Shown one piece after another: positions 27,345 to 36,487 of a DNA stretch of 64,000 nucleotides. The position numbers and the translations under genes are program-made. The notes under the pieces were generated by a model. It searched no databases, was not told the origin of the DNA, and was given only the letters and a program-made list of their open reading frames with translations. The stretch is from Sva-07 sp963828415 (GTDB taxonomy: Bacteria > Actinomycetota > Acidimicrobiia > Acidimicrobiales > Ilumatobacteraceae), in assembly GCA_963828415.1 (NCBI GenBank), contig CAWHEI010000015.1:248001-312000 (forward strand), written 5' to 3'. Position 1 is the first letter of the stretch. The number at the start of each line of letters is the position of its first letter.

Positions 27345-30335
27345 ATGGCCTCGCTGACGCGTCACCGGCCTGCGCACGTGGCGCAGGGGACGTGGCGCAG
27401 CGGCGCGCTGCACGTGTGGGGCTGGAACGGCATCGACACGGCGCCGATGGCGTGGCTCTACGGCGGGTTCCGCCATCTCGACTCCGACGGCCTGCGCACC
27501 GGTTGGCACGACACGCCGGTGTCGTACGGAGCGATCGGCCGGATCAGCCTCGACATCGACGGTCGACCCTCGCTGCACGCCTCGTCGGTGCAGCTCGATG
27601 CGATGGGCACCACCGTCTGGCTGTCCGAGCTACCGGGGGCCGAGTTCCTGTCCGACTCGCTCGCCTGGTTCGCGCGCGTCGCCGAACTCGCTCGTCGCAC
27701 CGTGTCGGCGGGACGTATCACCCCCGTGATCGTTGACGAAGGCCCGTTCACGGTCGCTCGCTGGAGGCCGGTCACGTCCGAGTCGATCGAGGCGACCGTC
27801 GCCGCGCTCGGCACATCGATGCCGCCGATCTGCACCGCCGGCTCGGGTGTCGAAGCGTCGACGATCTACGCCCAGCTGGTCGACGGCATCGCCCGATCGT
27901 TCCTGTTCCAGTACGGCTGGAAGGCCGACCTCGGCCGCCAACGCAAGCCCGAGATCCAGGCCCTGCGTGCGACGTTTGGCGCGCTCGCCAAACCCGACCA
28001 CGTCGTTCGCGGCGGCACCGACGAGTTCGACGACGCGGTCCAGCACCTGCGCGACGACCTCGATCGACATCAGCGTCGCCTCGCCGGCGAACCGGTCGTG
28101 ATCCCGCGGATTCGCCTCGTGATCTCCGACGACCCGCTCGATCCGTGGATCGTGCGTCTCGAACTCGTCGACGACAGCGACAGTGCACGCTGGTGCAGCG
28201 CCAACGACGTGTGGGACGCCAACGACACCGCGATCGAAGTCGCCAAGGGCGCCCAACACCTCGATCGTCTCCGCGAGCTGATCGGTGCCACCGCCGAGCA
28301 GGTCAAGGCCATTCCCGGCCTCGCCGACCTCGCGCTCGAACACGAACCGACCCAGGTCGAACTCGAGCTCGACGTCGCCGAGGACTTCCTCGACATCGCT
28401 CCGGTCGAGCTGCAACGGATGGGTATCGAGCTGATCGGACCGGAACGACTGATCCGCACCCGCGTCAGCATCAACGGCGAGGCAACGCCGTCACCCGCCG
28501 ACGACCGCAAGAAGCAGTTCGGTGCCGAGGCGCTCGTCGAGTGGAAGATGGTGATCGGCGACGAGGAGATCTCCGAGGCCGAGATCGCGCGTGCCGAGGA
28601 GGCGGGTGCCACGCTGCTGCACACCGGCCACCGCTGGGTGCGCATCGACGCCGACGAGCTACGCCGCAAGCGAGCCAAACTCAACGAACTGCAGACCACG
28701 AAGGCCGTCGTCACTCCGATCGAGTTGCTGCGCCTGGCGAACGACGAAAGCCTCGGTGGCGGTCCCGACCACGCAGACGGCGACGAACCCGCACCGTTGA
28801 TCACACTGGGCGACGGATTCGACGAGTCGAGCTCCGCCGACGCCGACTGGGTGCGCAACCTGCTCGCCGGGCTGCCCGACGAGCGCCTCGACGAGACCCA
28901 CGAGTCGACCGAGTTCGTCGGCGAGCTGCGCCACTATCAGCGACGGGCACTGTCGTGGCTGCAGTTCCTCGCCAAGCTCGGCCTCGGCGGCTGCCTTGCC
29001 GACGACATGGGCCTCGGCAAGACGGCGACGACCCTCGCCCACCTGCTCGAACGCCCGGGTCCGCACCTCGTGGTATGTCCCCTCAGCGTGGTGCGCAACT
29101 GGAGCCAGGAGGCCGCCCGCTTCACCCCGAAGCTCGATGTCACGATCCACCACGGCGCCAACCGCACGCAGGGCCTCGGCGACGACTCGCTGTTCGAGAC
29201 CGACCCCGAACGCCAACTCGTCATCACCACCTACGGGCTGTTGCCGCGCGACCTCGAGCACCTCGGCGAGGTCGAGTGGTCGACCGTGGTGCTCGACGAA
29301 GCCCAGATGGTCAAGAATCCGAACACGAAGGCTGCCCGCGCGGTGCGTCAGCTGCGCGCCGGCCAGAAGCTCGCCCTCACCGGCACCCCGGTCGAGAACC
29401 GGCTGAGCGAACTGTGGTCGATCCTCGACGCCGTCAACCCCGGGCTGCTCGGCAGCCTGCAGAAGTTCCGTGAGCGCTTCGGCACACCGATCGAACGTCA
29501 CGGCGACGCCGACGCCGCCGCCCGGCTGCGCCACATCACCCAGCCGTTCATCCTGCGGCGCACCAAGGCCGACAAGCGCCTGCTCCCCGACCTGCCGGAC
29601 AAGATCGAACAGATCGCCTACGCCAAGCTCACCCGCGAACAGGCGACGCTGTACCAGCAGGTGGTCGACCAGCTGCTGGCCGACGCCGAACAGGCCAAGG
29701 GCATGCGCCGACGCGGCCTCGTCCTCGCCGCGCTGATGCGCCTCAAGCAGATCTGCAACCACCCCGCCCATGCCCTCGGCGACGGGTCACGCCTCGCCGG
29801 TCGCTCGGGCAAGCTCACCCGCTTCGACGAACTCGTCACCGAACTCCTCGACGCCGACGAACGCGCCCTCGTGTTCACCCAGTTCCGCGAGATGGGCGAG
29901 CTGCTACGCACCCACGTCAGCGATCAATTCCACTTCGACGCGCCGTTCCTGCACGGAGGCGTCACCCGCAACGGACGCGACCGGATGGTCGACGCGTTCC
30001 AGGACGGCACCGGCCCGCCGCTGCTCCTGGTGTCGCTCAAGGCCGGCGGCACCGGCCTCAACCTGACCGCCGCCAGCCAGGTCATCCACTACGACCGCTG
30101 GTGGAACCCCGCGGTCGAGGACCAGGCAACCGACCGGGCGTGGCGCATCGGCCAGAACCGCACCGTCAACGTCCACAAACTCGTGTGCGAGGGCACGGTC
30201 GAAGAGCGCATCGGCGTGATCATCGACGACAAGCGCAAGCTCGCCGAGTCGGTCGTCGGAACGGGTGAGGCGTGGCTGTCGGAGCTGTCGACCGACGAAC
30301 TCCGCGACCTCGTCGTGTTGGAGATGGACTCGTGA
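27345..30335 (+). CDS. SNF2-family DNA-dependent ATPase/helicase
   Basis: A 996-residue protein. About 500 N-terminal residues form the domain usually found before bacterial SNF2 motors. The motor follows: LADDMGLGKTATTLAHLL (motif I), VVLDEAQMVKNP (DEAQ variant of motif II), LALTGTPVENRLSELWS (motif III), then the second RecA lobe with LVFTQFREMGELL, LVSLKAGGTGLNLT and QATDRAWRIGQNR (motif VI). It would translocate on or remodel DNA. The next gene, a SWIM-finger protein, overlaps it as GTGA, so the two are co-translated. I chose ATG 27345 over GTG 27339 because of TAGCGT spacing. Confidence 0.9.
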   Translation: MASLTRHRPAHVAQGTWRSGALHVWGWNGIDTAPMAWLYGGFRHLDSDGLRTGWHDTPVSYGAIGRISLDIDGRPSLHASSVQLDAMGTTVWLSELPGAEFLSDSLAWFARVAELARRTVSAGRITPVIVDEGPFTVARWRPVTSESIEATVAALGTSMPPICTAGSGVEASTIYAQLVDGIARSFLFQYGWKADLGRQRKPEIQALRATFGALAKPDHVVRGGTDEFDDAVQHLRDDLDRHQRRLAGEPVVIPRIRLVISDDPLDPWIVRLELVDDSDSARWCSANDVWDANDTAIEVAKGAQHLDRLRELIGATAEQVKAIPGLADLALEHEPTQVELELDVAEDFLDIAPVELQRMGIELIGPERLIRTRVSINGEATPSPADDRKKQFGAEALVEWKMVIGDEEISEAEIARAEEAGATLLHTGHRWVRIDADELRRKRAKLNELQTTKAVVTPIELLRLANDESLGGGPDHADGDEPAPLITLGDGFDESSSADADWVRNLLAGLPDERLDETHESTEFVGELRHYQRRALSWLQFLAKLGLGGCLADDMGLGKTATTLAHLLERPGPHLVVCPLSVVRNWSQEAARFTPKLDVTIHHGANRTQGLGDDSLFETDPERQLVITTYGLLPRDLEHLGEVEWSTVVLDEAQMVKNPNTKAARAVRQLRAGQKLALTGTPVENRLSELWSILDAVNPGLLGSLQKFRERFGTPIERHGDADAAARLRHITQPFILRRTKADKRLLPDLPDKIEQIAYAKLTREQATLYQQVVDQLLADAEQAKGMRRRGLVLAALMRLKQICNHPAHALGDGSRLAGRSGKLTRFDELVTELLDADERALVFTQFREMGELLRTHVSDQFHFDAPFLHGGVTRNGRDRMVDAFQDGTGPPLLLVSLKAGGTGLNLTAASQVIHYDRWWNPAVEDQATDRAWRIGQNRTVNVHKLVCEGTVEERIGVIIDDKRKLAESVVGTGEAWLSELSTDELRDLVVLEMDS

Positions 30336-31066
30336 GCCGCCCACGCAAGCCCTTCGGCGCCAACCATCCAGGCCGACTCCCCGCCACGATGATGAAGGTG
30401 CTCGCTGCCGAGATGAGCGATCCGTCCCGCCTGCGTCGCGGCAAGCAGTACGCGAAGGACGGCTCGGTCCTCGACATCGTGATCGATCCGGGCACCGTCA
30501 CGTGCGAGATCCAGGGATCGCGGTCCACGCCGTACATCGCCGTTGTCACCGTCAGCCCGGGCGATGGCATGCCGTTGCGTCGTGATGTGAACTACACGTG
30601 CACGTGCCCCGACGACAGCAACTGGGACAACTACGCCTGCAAGCACGTCGTCGCCACGCTGTTCACACTCAGCGACGAGTTCCTCCTCGAACCCGAACTC
30701 CTCGATCTCTGGCGCAACCGCGCCGCCGACGACGAGGATCGCAACGACCCCCGCGAGACCGACGACGAGGACGAGACCGAAGACCACGACGACGGCACCC
30801 TGTCCAGTCGGGTCGGGTCCGGAAGGACAGGGAGGCATCTGCGGCTGGTGCGGCCCGGCGAGAGGTCCAGCGAGGGTGCGGTTCCGGCACGCGAGGCGCA
30901 GCGACCGGTGGTCGATCCGCTCGCTGATCTCCTGAGCATCCCCGAGGGAGCCGAACTCCCCGACGTGAGCGACATCGAGCGGATCGAGCCGCAGCTGCCA
31001 CGGTCGCGCGACCTCGCCGGCGTCCTGCGTGACGCGTTGGGTCATCTGCGCATCGAATGGGACTGA
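30332..31066 (+). CDS. SWIM zinc-finger protein, partner of the SNF2 helicase
   Basis: The 244-residue protein contains YTCTCPDD...NYACKHVVA, a CxC...CxH SWIM zinc finger (residues about 90-110) that commonly binds DNA or partner proteins. A very acidic linker (DDEDRNDPRETDDEDETEDHDDG) and a less ordered C-terminus follow. GTG 30332 overlaps the SNF2 stop by four bases. SWIM-SNF2 pairs recur in bacteria, with a suggested role in chromosome maintenance; the specific role is unknown. Confidence 0.82.
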   Translation: MSRPRKPFGANHPGRLPATMMKVLAAEMSDPSRLRRGKQYAKDGSVLDIVIDPGTVTCEIQGSRSTPYIAVVTVSPGDGMPLRRDVNYTCTCPDDSNWDNYACKHVVATLFTLSDEFLLEPELLDLWRNRAADDEDRNDPRETDDEDETEDHDDGTLSSRVGSGRTGRHLRLVRPGERSSEGAVPAREAQRPVVDPLADLLSIPEGAELPDVSDIERIEPQLPRSRDLAGVLRDALGHLRIEWD

Positions 31067-31117
31067 CCCAGGTCAGCTCAGGCTGCGCATGCCCTCCACC
31101 CAGCGTGGGCGCACACC

Positions 31118-31123
31118 TACACT
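31118..31123 (+). promoter_or_regulatory. TACACT -10 box before moxR-like gene
   Basis: TACACT ends 6 nt before ATG 31130 with no Shine-Dalgarno between; it would give a leaderless transcript for the moxR-DUF58-transglutaminase operon. No convincing -35 was seen. Confidence 0.4.
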
Positions 31124-31129
31124 CGGCGC

Positions 31130-32080
31130 ATGGCCACCACTGCTGCCCAGGTCGCCGACGCGCTGCTCGACAATGTCGACCAGGTCGTGCGCGGCAAGCG
31201 CGACGAGATCCGACTGGCGCTGTGCTGCCTCTTGACCGAAGGGCACCTGCTGCTCGACGACGTGCCGGGCACCGGCAAGACCAGCCTCGCGAAGGCGATC
31301 GCCAACTCGATCGCCGGCACGTGGACACGCGTGCAGTTCACCCCCGACCTCCTGCCGACCGACATCACCGGTGTGATGGTGTTCGACCAGAAGACCAGCA
31401 CGTTCGCATTCCGCGAAGGCCCGGTGTTCACCAATGTCTTGATCGGTGACGAGATCAACCGCGGTAGCCCAAAGACCCAGTCAGCCCTGCTCGAAGTGAT
31501 GGAGGAACGCCAGGTCACCGCGGACGGCGTCAGCCGGCTGGTCCCGCGCCCGTTCTTCGTGATCGCAACCCAGAACCCCCGCGACTTCCAAGGCACGTTC
31601 CCCTTGCCCGACGTCCAACTCGACCGGTTCGCCATGCGACTCACGCTCGGCTACGCCGATCCCGACACCGAGGTGTCGATCCTCGAAGGGTTCCATCGTC
31701 ACCGCGCCGGCGACGACCTCGAACCGGTCACCGACCCGGCCGAACTCGACCGGGCGATCGCCGAGATCGACGAACTGAGCGTGGTCACGTCGATCCACGA
31801 CTACATCGTGAAGATCGCCAACGCCACACGCATCCACCCCGACCTTCGTCTCGGCGTGTCCACACGCGGCACGCTGACGATGCTGCGTGTCGCCCGAGCG
31901 TTCGCCGCCACCGACGGACGCGATCACGTGACGCCCGACGACGTCAAGTCGGTCGCCGCGCCTGTGTTCGCACACCGCATGGCACTCACCGCAGAAGCCG
32001 AACTGCGAGGCGCCAGGCTCGAGACCGTGCTGGCCGACATCATCGACGACGTCCCGGTGCCCCGTACCCGAGAAGGCTGA
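31130..32080 (+). CDS. MoxR-family AAA+ ATPase
   Basis: A 316-residue MoxR ATPase: Walker A DDVPGTGKTSLAKAIA, Walker B FTNVLIGDEINRGSPKTQSALLEVMEERQVT, sensor FFVIATQNPRDFQGTFPLPDVQLDRF, and a C-terminal lid. MoxR proteins act as chaperone-like ATPases and are almost always encoded beside DUF58 proteins. Here it heads an operon with DUF58 (2 nt gap) and a transglutaminase-like membrane protein that faces the type VII-like locus. Confidence 0.9.
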   Translation: MATTAAQVADALLDNVDQVVRGKRDEIRLALCCLLTEGHLLLDDVPGTGKTSLAKAIANSIAGTWTRVQFTPDLLPTDITGVMVFDQKTSTFAFREGPVFTNVLIGDEINRGSPKTQSALLEVMEERQVTADGVSRLVPRPFFVIATQNPRDFQGTFPLPDVQLDRFAMRLTLGYADPDTEVSILEGFHRHRAGDDLEPVTDPAELDRAIAEIDELSVVTSIHDYIVKIANATRIHPDLRLGVSTRGTLTMLRVARAFAATDGRDHVTPDDVKSVAAPVFAHRMALTAEAELRGARLETVLADIIDDVPVPRTREG

Positions 32081-32082
32081 GC

Positions 32083-33195
32083 GTGCTCACCAGGTCGGGC
32101 CTCGGTGCGGTGATCACCGCCGTGGTGCTGACGATCACCGGTTGGTGGTGGAACTACGAGGAGTTGGTGGTCGCCGCGTTTGCGATCGGCGCGGTACTGC
32201 TGATGGCGATCTGGGTGTCGCAGCGACCCCTGCGCGCCGAGGTGACCCGTCGCCTCCAGGCGGTGCGGGTGCCCCGCGGCGACCCGGTTCTGGTCCACTA
32301 CCGCGTTCGCAATGCCACGCGGTTCCGTTCCGGGCGCGCCACGATCATCGATCGGTGTGACGACGCCGAGGCCAGAGTGGACGTGGTGTCGGTGGCATCC
32401 AACTCCGAACAGACGGTCGCAGGTGGGATCCCGACGCGCCGCCGCGGCGTGTTCGATGTCGGCCCGTTCGAGATCGAACGCATCGACCCGTTCTGGCTCA
32501 CTGTCGGTCGACGGCGTGACAGCTCGACGACCTCGGTGATCGTCCACCCCAAGATCTACGACCTCGTCGGCCCTCACGGCGCCGTTCGCGTCGTCGAGAA
32601 CGAATCGGTCCTGCGGCGTGCGACAGCCGATCCGATGTCGGGGTTCGTGTCGATGCGCGAGTACGTCGCTGGTGACGATCCGCGCATGATCCACTGGCCG
32701 ACGACGGCCCGAACGGGCACGCTGATGGTCCGCGAGCACGTCGAGGTCCGTCGACCCGAGTTCACGGTCGTGCTCGACACCGCGCCGTCTGCGGGCACCG
32801 CCGACGACTTCGAGGAAGCGGTCGACGTCGCCGCAACCCTTGCCGTGCATGCGATCCGTACCGGACTCGACGTGGTGGTGCGCACGACCGACCGTGACCA
32901 TGCCGGACGTCCGACGCCGCTCGTCACCGACTCATCCGTGCTCGACCTGCTGACGCCGGTCCAGCAGTCCAGCGACTTCACGCTGCTGCCGATCGCCGCC
33001 CTGTTCACGGGAGGATTCGATCAGACCTCGGTGGTTCTCGTCACGGGCCCGACGGGACCGTCGAGTCGATTCGCATCGTCGGAGCGGATGTCGATCGTGC
33101 GCATCGGTGACGGCGCGCAGAGCGGTCCTGGCATCGTCCTGGCTGCGAACGACGCATCAGAGTTCGTCCGCCTCTGGCGTGCGTGGGGCGGGTGA
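32083..33195 (+). CDS. DUF58 family protein
   Basis: A 370-residue protein with two N-terminal membrane segments (LGAVITAVVLTITGWWW, ELVVAAFAIGAVLLMAIWV), a beta-rich extracytoplasmic or cytoplasmic domain, and the DUF58 core GFVSMREYVAGDDPRMIHWPTTARTGTLMVREH followed by a vWA-like FTVVLDTAPSAG. It starts 2 nt after moxR, indicating coupling. The partnership with MoxR ATPases is well established across bacteria; the biochemical role is not. Confidence 0.87.
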   Translation: MLTRSGLGAVITAVVLTITGWWWNYEELVVAAFAIGAVLLMAIWVSQRPLRAEVTRRLQAVRVPRGDPVLVHYRVRNATRFRSGRATIIDRCDDAEARVDVVSVASNSEQTVAGGIPTRRRGVFDVGPFEIERIDPFWLTVGRRRDSSTTSVIVHPKIYDLVGPHGAVRVVENESVLRRATADPMSGFVSMREYVAGDDPRMIHWPTTARTGTLMVREHVEVRRPEFTVVLDTAPSAGTADDFEEAVDVAATLAVHAIRTGLDVVVRTTDRDHAGRPTPLVTDSSVLDLLTPVQQSSDFTLLPIAALFTGGFDQTSVVLVTGPTGPSSRFASSERMSIVRIGDGAQSGPGIVLAANDASEFVRLWRAWGG

Positions 33196-33205
33196 TCACA
33201 CCACG

Positions 33206-35374
33206 ATGACTGAGACGGACACGATGATCGAGACGGACGCGACGACGGCCCGCGACGCCTGGCTCGTGCGCGCCCGGATCGCCGTGATTGCTGTCGGCTT
33301 CGCTCTCGTCGGTGCCGCAGCCGGCGACATCTTCGACCAGCCCGATTGGACCCTCGTGGTTGCCCCGCTGCCGGCAGCTGTGGTGGCGATGGCCCTCATG
33401 GGCCGATCGGTGCTCGCTCGACTCGCCGGAGCGTGCGTCGCCGTTCTCCTCGCCGTCGTGGTCACCGTCACCGTGGCCGGTGGATCAGCGAGCGACGTCG
33501 CGAGCGCGTTCACGTCGGGCGTGCAGGGACTGCTGTCGACCGACTGGCCCAGTCCGTTGCGGCCGGATCTCCTCGGAAGCGTCGCAGCAGTGCTCGCCAC
33601 GTTGGCGGCGATCAGCGCTGAGATCGTCACCCGTCGTCGCTTCCACCTGCTCGGACTCCTGCCGATGCTGCTCGCGTACATCGGGGTCGTGGCGCTCAGC
33701 GCTCCACATGGGGTGACCTGGATCTGGTTGATCGGTCTCGCCGTGGTGTCGATCGTCTTCGCGCTGTTGCGCAATGACGGCACACTCGCCGAGCGGCTCG
33801 TCCTGCTGCGCGGCGAGCGGCGCCTGGTTCCGCTGTTGATCGCTGCGACGGTCCTGGTCGTACTCGTTGCGGTCCCCCTGTCGCTCGACGCCCGCGCCGA
33901 CCCGAGGCGCAACGACCCGGCAGAGCAGACCGCGCCACTGCTCGATCCGATCGAGGCCACCTTGGCGCTGCGCGACCTCGACCCAGTCGAGGAACTGCAC
34001 GTGGTGACGGCCGGCGACTCCGATGTGCTCCCCCTGCGATGGCGGACCGCAGCACTGACGAACTACGACGGTCGACGGTGGTCACCGAGCCTGACGCTGC
34101 GCCCCATCGGCTCCACGCTCGGCCCGGCAATCGAGCCGACGATCGCTGCCGACGTCAGTTTCCTCGACGACAACCTGAGCCTGGTTCCACTCCCTGGCCC
34201 TGCGGTGTCCGTCGACACCGCGGTCGAGACCGACGCCGAGCGCACGGTGGTCCGTCTCGCCGAGCGTCCGACTCCCGGCGAGGTCGTCAGCGTGGTGGCC
34301 AACGCGCCGGCGACGGTGAGCGACGCCGTCGATCTCGGTGCGGCCCCTCGACTGGTCGACGAGAGCACGGCAGGATTCACGCAGCTCGCAGAAGGGCTGG
34401 CAGGTGACGGCACCCCGCTCGAACAGCTGCGTCAGCTGGAAGCGACGATGCGCGAGGACTTCGTGCTCGACAGCGAGGTACAGGGCGGCGGGCTCGAGCA
34501 AGCGCTGATCGACCGCTTCCTCCGCGACACCCAGCGCGGCACGAACGAGCAGTTCGCGACGTCGTTCGTGTTGCTCGCACGCTCACTCGGCATCGAGGCT
34601 CGCGTCGCGACCGGGTTCGTCGCGGGCGGAGACAGCGCCGTCGCGGTCGGTGCTCCCGGAGAACCCGTCGTGTTGACGTCTGCCGACGCCGACGTGTGGC
34701 CGGAGATCCAGCTCGCCGACGGCAGTTGGCTCGCCTACGACCCCGTGCCCGAGGAGGAAGCGAACGACGGTGCCCCGCCTCCCCCGGAGCCTCAGGTGCA
34801 GACCCCGGCTGCACCACAACCGCCGATCGTGCCGCCGCCCGAGACCGACAGCGAAACCACCGACGACGACGAGGTGGCCGACACAGCGTCGGTGGGTGCG
34901 CTGTCGACGGTGCTCACGTTGATCATCCGCGGATCGGTTGCGTTGGGGGTGATCCTGCTGCCGATACTGATCGCGGCGGGAGCGATCATCGGAGCGAAAC
35001 ACCTCCGCCGTCGGCGCCGGCTGCACGCCCACGATCCGATCGATCGGATCCGAGGTGCGTGGGCCTCCGCAACGGATGCGCTCGTCGATGCCGGCCTCGA
35101 CATCGGCAGATCGACCACGAACTCCGAGATCGTTGCCAGCGGCACACCGGTGGTTCCCGATGCCGAGACACAGCTCCGGAGGCTGGCGTCGCTGTCGAGT
35201 TCCGCGACGTTCGGCACGCCGCGGCATCCGGACATCCTCGCCGAGGACGCCGTCGCCTGCCTCAGCACGGTCGAGGAGGCAGTTGTCGCGGTCCGAACCC
35301 GATGGGAGCGTCTTCGCTGGCGGCTGAGTCTGCGTTCGCTTCGTCCGTCGACCCGCTCACCGGTCACCGAGTGA
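33206..35374 (+). CDS. Transglutaminase-like membrane protein (TgpA type), active site degenerate
   Basis: The 722-residue product has about six N-terminal membrane helices, an extracytoplasmic domain, a transglutaminase-like core, a Pro/Thr-rich linker and one more helix near residue 575 before a cytoplasmic tail. The core keeps the family spacing (FATSFVLLARSLGIEARVATGF), but the catalytic Cys position is Asn447 (RGTNEQFA) and the HAW histidine is Asp496 (ADVWPEI); the Asp of the triad is kept in AYDPVPE. It is probably not an active transglutaminase and may bind rather than process a substrate. I chose ATG 33206; the frame further up overlaps the DUF58 gene. Confidence 0.8.
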   Translation: MTETDTMIETDATTARDAWLVRARIAVIAVGFALVGAAAGDIFDQPDWTLVVAPLPAAVVAMALMGRSVLARLAGACVAVLLAVVVTVTVAGGSASDVASAFTSGVQGLLSTDWPSPLRPDLLGSVAAVLATLAAISAEIVTRRRFHLLGLLPMLLAYIGVVALSAPHGVTWIWLIGLAVVSIVFALLRNDGTLAERLVLLRGERRLVPLLIAATVLVVLVAVPLSLDARADPRRNDPAEQTAPLLDPIEATLALRDLDPVEELHVVTAGDSDVLPLRWRTAALTNYDGRRWSPSLTLRPIGSTLGPAIEPTIAADVSFLDDNLSLVPLPGPAVSVDTAVETDAERTVVRLAERPTPGEVVSVVANAPATVSDAVDLGAAPRLVDESTAGFTQLAEGLAGDGTPLEQLRQLEATMREDFVLDSEVQGGGLEQALIDRFLRDTQRGTNEQFATSFVLLARSLGIEARVATGFVAGGDSAVAVGAPGEPVVLTSADADVWPEIQLADGSWLAYDPVPEEEANDGAPPPPEPQVQTPAAPQPPIVPPPETDSETTDDDEVADTASVGALSTVLTLIIRGSVALGVILLPILIAAGAIIGAKHLRRRRRLHAHDPIDRIRGAWASATDALVDAGLDIGRSTTNSEIVASGTPVVPDAETQLRRLASLSSSATFGTPRHPDILAEDAVACLSTVEEAVVAVRTRWERLRWRLSLRSLRPSTRSPVTE

Positions 35375-35386
35375 CGAGCGGCGACC

Positions 35387-36487
35387 TCACGGCGGGGTGG
35401 TGGTGGTCGTCGGGATCGACGCCGTGACCGTCACGGTCGCTGGTGGCGACGTCGCCTCGCCGTCGGTCACCTGATAGGTGACCACGAAGGTGCCCGGCGT
35501 CGAGGCCAGCACCGTCAACTGCAGACCGCTGCGGCCGGTGACGATCCCGCTCGGGTCCGAGAACGTTGCATCGACGACGCTCAGTGGCTGGCCATCCGGA
35601 TCGCTCACCTGCAGATCGACACTCGCCGACGTTCCGACCGTCACGGAGATCGACTGGTTCGTGGCGATCGGCGGCTGGTTCGCCGGTGGACCGTTCACGG
35701 TCACCGTGGCGGGTTCCGAGACCCCGCCGTCGACGTCGCGGATGCGATAGGTGAACGTGGCGACACCTCTGGCGTCACTGAGAGCGACGGTGACCTCGCC
35801 GCTCGACACGAGCGTGACGGTTCCGCTCCCGCCACCGGAGAAGCTCAAGGTGGTCGGCAGCAGCTCGGTGATCACCAGCTCGCCGCCTGAGTCGGCATCG
35901 GTGTCGTTGCTCACGAGGTTGACCGTGCGCGTGAGGCCGTCTCGTGCGTCGACGGTGTCGCCGACCGCAACCGGCGGCCGGTTGACGATCGCGACCGACA
36001 CGTTGACCACGGTGGTCAGTCCGCCGGGATCGGCCACGGTCACCGAGAAACTCGAGGCTCCCAACGCAGTGCCCAGCGCAGGACCGATCACGAGGCGAGA
36101 CGGTTCCTGCGTCACCCACGCCGGCGCACCGGAGAGCGCCGTGATCGTGAGGGCTTCGGCGTCGGAGGCGAGGTCCGTGACAGGGACCACGACCGGTTCG
36201 CCACGGAACACGTTGATCGACGTCGCTGCACCGACCGGTTCCTGGTTGACGTCGATCGTGACGGTGCCGCTCGCGGGAGCCGACAGGTGTTCACGACCGA
36301 GTAGCTGATCGTCACGTTGCCGTTCTCGCCTTCCGGCGGCGTGTAGATCCCGTCGACGAATCCGGGCGGTCCGACGACATCGACGATCGTGCCGTTCGAG
36401 CCGTACGCGGCCAGATCGACACCGATCGGTTGCCGGTAGCCGGTCTGCAGGAAGCCACTCTGAGCAATCGGCGACGACTCGGAACAC
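35387..36487 (-). CDS. C-terminal fragment of the Ig-repeat surface protein (after frameshift)
   Basis: Only about the last 297 codons (from position 36280 down) are plausible coding; the start of this frame is Arg-rich and out of frame with the repeat gene. The useful part, APASGTVTIDVNQEPVG onward, holds the end of repeat 9 or start of 10 and repeats 11 (NRPPVAVGDTVDA) and 12 (NQPPIATNQSISV), ending in VTASIPTTTTTPP. There is no membrane anchor or sorting signal at the C-terminus. One missing base near 36281-36285 separates it from the upstream frame. It converges on the transglutaminase gene with only 12 bp between. Confidence 0.7.
   Translation of the reverse strand: MFRVVADCSEWLPADRLPATDRCRSGRVRLERHDRRCRRTARIRRRDLHAAGRRERQRDDQLLGREHLSAPASGTVTIDVNQEPVGAATSINVFRGEPVVVPVTDLASDAEALTITALSGAPAWVTQEPSRLVIGPALGTALGASSFSVTVADPGGLTTVVNVSVAIVNRPPVAVGDTVDARDGLTRTVNLVSNDTDADSGGELVITELLPTTLSFSGGGSGTVTLVSSGEVTVALSDARGVATFTYRIRDVDGGVSEPATVTVNGPPANQPPIATNQSISVTVGTSASVDLQVSDPDGQPLSVVDATFSDPSGIVTGRSGLQLTVLASTPGTFVVTYQVTDGEATSPPATVTVTASIPTTTTTPP

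Noticed and set aside
36281..36285. Programmed -1 frameshifting in the Ig-repeat and EccC genes
   Set aside because: Neither site has a slippery X-XXY-YYZ heptamer or an obvious downstream stimulatory hairpin; a lost base or mutation explains both more simply.
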